In this document: in pieces, positions 22,243 to 26,141 of the stretch | Layout of the letters: every line of letters begins with the position of its first letter | How positions within the stretch are numbered: the first letter of the stretch is position 1 | NCBI GenBank assembly: GCA_958423535.1 | Contig: CATZRJ010000026.1 | Coordinates: 1 to 26,141, forward strand | DNA length: 26,141 nucleotides | Direction of reading: 5' to 3' | DNA from: an uncultured Collinsella sp. | GTDB taxonomy: Bacteria > Actinomycetota > Coriobacteriia > Coriobacteriales > Coriobacteriaceae | Position numbers and translations under genes: made by a program | Notes under the pieces: model-generated | Seen by the model: only the letters and a program-made list of their open reading frames with translations | The model's database searches: none | What the model was told of the DNA's origin: nothing

Positions 22243-23099
22243 AGGTCTTTCTGGTTCCCAATTACTACAAGCAAGAGGCGGTCGAGAGCGGCCTGATGCT
22301 CGAGCTTTGGCTTTCGCGCCAGGGCTACGAGGTCGCATGGGCTGCCGACCAGCGCTCTAAGATCCAGAGCGCACCCGATGTTGACGATGCCGACCTGGTC
22401 ATTACGCTCGGCGGCGACGGTACGCTGCTGCGTGCCGCCCGCATTCTCAACTACCGTGAGATTCCCATTTTGGGTCTTTCCTATGGTCATTTGGGTTTTT
22501 TGACGGCCGCGAGCCCCGAGGAGCGCGACATTTTGCAGGTCGTGAGCGATGCCCTGTCCGGCGAGCTCCATGTGAGCCGCCGCGCCACCATCGCCGCTGA
22601 TATTGTTTCGGTGCGCGAAGACGGCACGAAGGATGTCGTGCGCACGTTTGCCCTCAATGATATGGCCCTTACGCGCGGGCCCCTGTCCGATATGGTCGAG
22701 TTTGACATCACGGTGTCCGGCCATCATATCGATCGCCTGCGCGGTGACGGCGTGGTTGTATCGACTGCGACTGGCTCCACCGGCTACGCGCTATCTGCCG
22801 GCGGCCCCATCGTCAGCCCCGATTACACGGGCATGGTCTGCGTGCCCATCGCCCCGCATACCATTCAGGCTCGCGCCTTCTTGACCTCGCCGAGCGATGT
22901 CGTCGAGATCTTTATGTCCGATGATCGCCCGAGCGTTCCGGCGATCGCCATCGATGGACAGTTTATTACCTGCGATGGTACGGTTCAGAGCGTGGCTGTG
23001 CGTCGCGGTCCCGGTGATGTGCTGCTGCTGGATTACGGCCCCGAGAGCTTCTATAACTCGGTGAGCCGCGTGTTCTACGGAGTGCGTCATGATCGATGA
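22239..23099 (+). CDS. nadK: NAD kinase
   Basis: Phosphorylates NAD to NADP with ATP or polyphosphate. It has 286 residues from ATG 22239, overlapping the tlyA stop. GGDGT at 58-62 is the conserved catalytic motif; LNDMALTRG at about 139-147 stands in the NE/D motif; GDGVVVSTATGSTGYALSAG at 169-188 is the glycine-rich second motif. The protein is complete. It overlaps recN by 11 bases. Confidence 0.95.
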   Translation: MKVFLVPNYYKQEAVESGLMLELWLSRQGYEVAWAADQRSKIQSAPDVDDADLVITLGGDGTLLRAARILNYREIPILGLSYGHLGFLTAASPEERDILQVVSDALSGELHVSRRATIAADIVSVREDGTKDVVRTFALNDMALTRGPLSDMVEFDITVSGHHIDRLRGDGVVVSTATGSTGYALSAGGPIVSPDYTGMVCVPIAPHTIQARAFLTSPSDVVEIFMSDDRPSVPAIAIDGQFITCDGTVQSVAVRRGPGDVLLLDYGPESFYNSVSRVFYGVRHDR

Positions 23100-24717
23100 G
23101 CTGCAGGTTTCCAACATTGCACTCATTCGCGAGGCGACGTTGGTTCCGAGCGCGGGCCTAACAGTTCTGACTGGAGAAACCGGCGCCGGTAAGACCGCGC
23201 TGCTCTCGGCGCTCAAGCTCATTTTGGGCGAGCGCGCAGATTCGTCGACGGTGCGCGAAGGCGAGACGCTTGCCAGCGTCGAGGCGCGTCTGTTTGACGG
23301 TCCGCACGACACGGAGGGCTTCACCGTACAGCGCAGCCTTTCTGCCGAGGGCCGCAGTCGCGTAAAAATTGACGGCCGCATCGCCAGCGTGCGCGAACTT
23401 TCGGAGCGCGTCGGCGTGATGATGGATCTTTGTGGCCAGCACGAGCACCAGCGCCTGCTCGACCCGGCGCATCATGTTGCCATGGTCGATGCATGGGCAG
23501 GGCGCCCGGCGCTCGAGGCGCTTGAGCACTACCGTGCGTGCTTTAAAGCCTCGCGCGCGGCTGCCAAGGAGGTCCGTCGCGTCGAGGAGGCCTCGCGTGC
23601 GCAGGGGAGTCGCGTCGAGGAGGCGCGCTTCGCCCTGGAGCGCATCGCCGAGGTCGACCCCAAACCGGGCGAGTACGAGGAGCTCGAGGAGCTGCTGCCG
23701 CGCTCCGAGCATGCCGAGGTGTTGGTGGCCACGGCCAACGATGCTCATGCGTCGCTTGCTGCCGAAGGGGGAACGCTCGATGCCTTGAACAGTGCCGTGG
23801 CGGAGCTTTCCCGTATGGCGACCGTCGACCGCAAGCTGGGCGACATCGCTGATGCCCTTTCGGATGCCTGCATCTCGCTTGAGGATTGTGCCAACGAATT
23901 GCGCGCCTATCGCGATGGAGTCGCCTTCGATCCGCGCGAGCTGGCTCGTATGCGCGAGCGCTATTCCGATCTTAAAGGCCTGCTGCGTCAGTGGGGGCCC
24001 ACCATGGACGATGTCTTTGCCATGCGCGACCGCTCACAAGAGCTGTTGTCGCTGGTAGACGATAGCGATGCGCAGATCAAGAAGGCGCGTGAAGCGCTTG
24101 GCGCGGCGGAACGCGAATTGTTCGCCGCCGCCAAGGCGCTTAAGCGTGCGCGCAATATGGCAGCCCCTCGTTTTTGTCACGAGGTTGGCCGCCAAATGGC
24201 GCGCTTGGAGATGGGCGGCGCCGAGCTCGTTTGGGAGTCGCGCGATCTTCCGCGTGCCGAATGGACGCCGGCGGGCCCTTCGAGCTACGAGCTTTTGTAT
24301 CGCAGCGGTGCCGGATTGACACCGCGTCCCCTTCGCCGCATTGCGTCGGGCGGCGAGCTGAGCCGCGTCATGCTGGCGAGCAAGGTTGTCCTCGGCAACG
24401 CGGATGGCGTGGATACGCTGGTGTTCGACGAGGTCGATGCCGGTGTCGGCGGCTCTACCGCACGTGCCCTTGCGAGCGTGCTGGCAGATCTCGCTGCTAC
24501 GCATCAGGTGATTGTCGTAACCCACCTGGCGCAAGTTGCCGTCATGGCCAATAAGCACTACGTGGTGAGCAAAGAGCCCGGCGATGTTCCCCAAACGCAT
24601 CTGGATGAGGTGGCAGGGGACGCCCGTACTGTAGAGATCGCCCGTATGCTGAGCGGCGATCATTCGGAGGCAAGCCTAGCGCACGCCAGGCAGATGCTGG
24701 AAGAAGCTCGAGGTTAG
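23089..24717 (+). CDS. recN: DNA repair protein RecN
   Basis: SMC-like ATPase of double-strand break repair. It has 542 residues from ATG 23089 inside the nadK end. Walker A is GETGAGKT (29-36); LCGQHEHQRLLDPAHH follows at about 113-128. A coiled-coil middle runs at about 150-350. The signature SGGELSR is at 420-426, Walker B VFDEVDAG at 445-452, and THLAQVAVMA beyond. Length fits the family (553 in E. coli). It is the last gene of the run; a terminator lies 135 bases downstream. Confidence 0.96.
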   Translation: MIDELQVSNIALIREATLVPSAGLTVLTGETGAGKTALLSALKLILGERADSSTVREGETLASVEARLFDGPHDTEGFTVQRSLSAEGRSRVKIDGRIASVRELSERVGVMMDLCGQHEHQRLLDPAHHVAMVDAWAGRPALEALEHYRACFKASRAAAKEVRRVEEASRAQGSRVEEARFALERIAEVDPKPGEYEELEELLPRSEHAEVLVATANDAHASLAAEGGTLDALNSAVAELSRMATVDRKLGDIADALSDACISLEDCANELRAYRDGVAFDPRELARMRERYSDLKGLLRQWGPTMDDVFAMRDRSQELLSLVDDSDAQIKKAREALGAAERELFAAAKALKRARNMAAPRFCHEVGRQMARLEMGGAELVWESRDLPRAEWTPAGPSSYELLYRSGAGLTPRPLRRIASGGELSRVMLASKVVLGNADGVDTLVFDEVDAGVGGSTARALASVLADLAATHQVIVVTHLAQVAVMANKHYVVSKEPGDVPQTHLDEVAGDARTVEIARMLSGDHSEASLAHARQMLEEARG

Positions 24718-24794
24718 AACGAGTCGGCGGTGCTGGGGGACAAAATATCAGTAATTGTTGCCACTCCACTTGCTTGTCTGGCCCGACCGTCAAT

Positions 24795-24941
24795 AACTAT
24801 GCCGGTTTACTACGATGAGTCGGCGTAGCTCGAGCACGGCTAAAATTGTAAAAAGAAAACCGCAGGTAGAACGCCTGCGGTTTTCTTTAAAACGCGATGT
24901 GGTCTCATATTCCGATTTCATCGTAGTAAACCGGCATAGTT
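24795..24941. repeat. 147-bp element with perfect 24-bp terminal inverted repeats
   Basis: Arm 24795-24818 (AACTATGCCGGTTTACTACG then ATGA) and arm 24918-24941 are exact reverse complements. The match continues imperfectly inward (GTCGG versus AATCGG). A terminator is centred inside. No target-site duplication is seen at the ends and there is no open frame. It resembles a miniature inverted-repeat element or a large composite hairpin between the convergent recN and regulator genes. Confidence 0.7.
24852..24888. terminator. Bidirectional terminator between recN and the RpiR-type gene
   Basis: AAAGAAAACCGCAGG (24852-24866) and its exact complement at 24874-24888 form a 15-bp stem around TAGAACG. 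The A-rich and T-rich ends supply a U-tract in both directions, suiting two convergent genes. Confidence 0.85.
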
Positions 24942-24976
24942 TTGTGGGAACGGTACATGACGACCCCTGATAAAAC

Positions 24977-25834
24977 CTACTCCACGACCTTATCCGGCTG
25001 GATGAGCTCCTCGTAGTAGCTGATATGCTCGCGGGCGTCTTCAATCTCGGGCAGCAGGAAGTTGTAGATAACCTCGATGATCATCGTGGCGCTGATCTTG
25101 GAGAACGCAAAGTCGCCCGTGGTGAGCAGCGCCTCGTGGTTCACGGTATTAAAGGTGTAATCGGCCAGGCGAGCAAGCGGAGACTTGCTGTCGCTGCTGA
25201 TGACGACTACGGTGGCACCGCAGTCGCGAGCTGCTTTTGCCATGCGATTCAGTCGGCGCGACTTGCCGGAGTTCGAGATCAGAACGATGACGTCGCCGGG
25301 GCGCAGCGTAAGCGCAAACCCAATCGAGGTCTCGCTGATGGTGCTTGCCATGCAGCGAAGGCCCAGCTGCGAAAACTTAAACGTCGCGTCGAGCGCGACG
25401 GCGTTGGTGTTGCCTACGGCAGCAAACTCGATAGCCCCTGCGTTCTTAAACGCGTGTACGACGGCTGCCAGCGTGTCGTGATCAATGCCATCGATAGTCG
25501 CATTGAGCTCGCTTACCTTGGCGGCGAGAATATTCTTGAGGCTCTGCTCCATATTGTCGAGCGATACCTCGTCGGTGAGTCCTTCATTACGCTGGCTCTC
25601 CAGATCGCGCGCTAGTGAAAACTGGAAACTGCGAAAACTGCCAAAACCCAGTTTGCGGCAGAAGCGCGAGACGGTTGCCTCGGAGGTTGCGGCGGCGCGC
25701 GAGAGCTGGGCGGCTGTCAGACGCGGTGCCTCGGACTGGTGCTCTAGGATATAGTCGACAATGCGCTGCTCGGACTCGCTGTACCCCCTGTGTGTGCTAA
25801 TAAGGGAGAGTGCGCTCTTGCTGTTATCGGACAT
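24977..25834 (-). CDS. RpiR/MurR-family transcriptional regulator (HTH-SIS)
   Basis: Sugar-phosphate-responsive regulator. The start is the ATG complementary to 25832-25834, with AGGAG upstream, giving 285 residues; upstream in-frame codons are not needed. The helix-turn-helix is at about 40-63 (TAAQLSRAAATSEATVSRFC, then RKLGFGSF). The sugar-isomerase (SIS) domain spans about 125-255 with AVGNTNAVALD and VIVLISNSGKSRRL, the phosphosugar loop. It is divergent from the PTS-like gene at the right edge, which it probably controls. Effector and sign of regulation are unknown. Confidence 0.93.
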   Translation of the reverse strand: MSDNSKSALSLISTHRGYSESEQRIVDYILEHQSEAPRLTAAQLSRAAATSEATVSRFCRKLGFGSFRSFQFSLARDLESQRNEGLTDEVSLDNMEQSLKNILAAKVSELNATIDGIDHDTLAAVVHAFKNAGAIEFAAVGNTNAVALDATFKFSQLGLRCMASTISETSIGFALTLRPGDVIVLISNSGKSRRLNRMAKAARDCGATVVVISSDSKSPLARLADYTFNTVNHEALLTTGDFAFSKISATMIIEVIYNFLLPEIEDAREHISYYEELIQPDKVVE

Positions 25835-25883
25835 GGGATGGCTCCTGGCTGGCATAAAAATCGGACTTGTTTTGTAATGTCGT

Positions 25884-25889
25884 AGTATA
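25884..25889 (-). promoter_or_regulatory. Candidate -10 box of the RpiR-type gene
   Basis: The complement strand reads TATACT here, about 50 bases before the start codon. The -35 position is poor (TATCTT, 17 bases away). Confidence 0.3.
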
Positions 25890-25896
25890 GGGGCAT

Positions 25897-26034
25897 TTTC
25901 AACTACAAGATACACCTTGCCGTTTCAATAGTTGATGGTAAACTTTCATCGACCGTTTACGGTAATGAAAGAACCTTTCACCGGAGAAATGAGCTGCATG
26001 GCTTCTCATATAAGCGGTGGGTTGGTATCTTTCA
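25897..26034. promoter_or_regulatory. Array of TTTCA boxes in the divergent promoter region, likely regulator operators
   Basis: TTTCA occurs at 25897-25901, 25923-25927, 25944-25948, 25976-25980 and 26030-26034, and TGAAA at 25966-25970. Two inverted pairs stand out: CTTTCAT (25943-25949) with ATGAAAG (25965-25971), and the palindrome TGAAAGAACCTTTCA (25966-25980). GTAAAC/GTTTAC (about 25938-25943 and 25955-25960) forms a further inverted pair. A possible -10 for the rightward gene is TATAAG at 26009-26014. RpiR-family proteins often bind GAAA-N-TTTC-like palindromes, so this is a plausible binding region. Confidence 0.5.
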
Positions 26035-26045
26035 AGTGTGGAAAA

Positions 26046-26085
26046 ACGCGCATCGAAGCGCGTGTAGGGGAGCGCCCGCGGGCGC
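26046..26085 (+). promoter_or_regulatory. Two GC-rich hairpins in the leader of the PTS-like gene
   Basis: ACGCGC-ATCGAA-GCGCGT (26046-26063) and the perfect palindrome GCGCCCGCGGGCGC (26072-26085) lie in the 5' leader, ending 10 bases before the ribosome site AAGGAGG. No T-tract follows. Confidence 0.4.
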
Positions 26086-26107
26086 AGTACTCAAGAAGGA
26101 GGGACAC

Positions 26108-26141
26108 ATGGCTAAGTTTGACATCATCGCCGCCACCGGTT
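26108..26141 (+). CDS. PTS fructose-type EIIB-containing protein, N-terminus only (runs off window)
   Basis: Only 11 codons are visible, MAKFDIIAATG, after a strong ribosome site AAGAAGGAGG. This N-terminus matches the start of fructose-family EIIB domains, in which the phosphorylated Cys would be the next residue (C-P-T-G-I-A-H-T). The call rests on this short match plus the divergent RpiR-type regulator, a common pairing. Whether it is a separate EIIB or a fused EIIBC or EIIABC cannot be seen. Confidence 0.5.
   Translation, partial: MAKFDIIAATG

Noticed and set aside
25989..26141. Short + strand frame from ATG 25989 overlapping the PTS leader
   Set aside because: CGGAG is only 2 bases before the ATG, and the frame crosses the hairpins and the real gene start in another frame.

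Overview
The window looks like a chromosomal housekeeping region of a high-GC actinobacterium of class Coriobacteriia, most likely Collinsella or a close relative. I infer this from codon use rich in GCC, GAG and CTC, from the gene order, and from GGGGAC-headed intergenic hairpins that I recall from that group; no database was searched. All but two genes lie on the + strand, and many neighbours overlap by 1 to 11 bases or sit a few bases apart, so most are probably cotranscribed and translationally coupled.

Layout. (1) 1-3283: the 3' end of ileS, a 396-base repeat-rich gap, then lspA and an rluD-type pseudouridine synthase. (2) 3366-7854: a membrane GT2 glycosyltransferase, a terminator, a minimal A24 prepilin peptidase, a dGTPase-like HD protein (dgt) and the clamp-loader-like ATPase rarA. 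(3) 7950-11112: a stress-type operon of a DUF948 membrane protein, an RsbW-like anti-sigma factor, a SigB/SigF-family sigma factor and an AI-2E-family permease, preceded by a candidate SigF-type promoter. (4) 11119-11358, minus strand: a 79-residue membrane protein. (5) 11553-18198: alaS, ruvX, mltG, a YqeG-family phosphatase, aroK and an AroB-like protein that has lost its metal ligands. (6) 18331-24717: M24 peptidase, efp, asp23/gls24, nusB, xseB, tlyA, nadK and recN. This resembles the Firmicutes efp-yqhY-nusB-xseB-yqxC-recN cluster with several members missing (accBC, folD, xseA, ispA, dxs, argR). (7) 24977-26141: an RpiR/MurR-family regulator on the minus strand, diverging from the start of what looks like a fructose-type PTS gene, with a dense array of TTTCA boxes between them.

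The genes cover tRNA charging (ileS, alaS), translation and rRNA modification (efp, rluD, tlyA), transcription (nusB, sigma factor), DNA maintenance (rarA, ruvX, recN, xseB, dgt), envelope synthesis and processing (lspA, mltG, GT2) and cofactor or aromatic metabolism (nadK, aroK). No phage, transposase gene, CRISPR array, tRNA or rRNA was seen. The most interesting signals are the AroB-like probable pseudoenzyme, the RsbW-like protein with degenerate ATP-binding motifs beside its sigma factor, the SigF-type promoter, the helically phased TTTCA boxes, and several elaborate intergenic inverted repeats.
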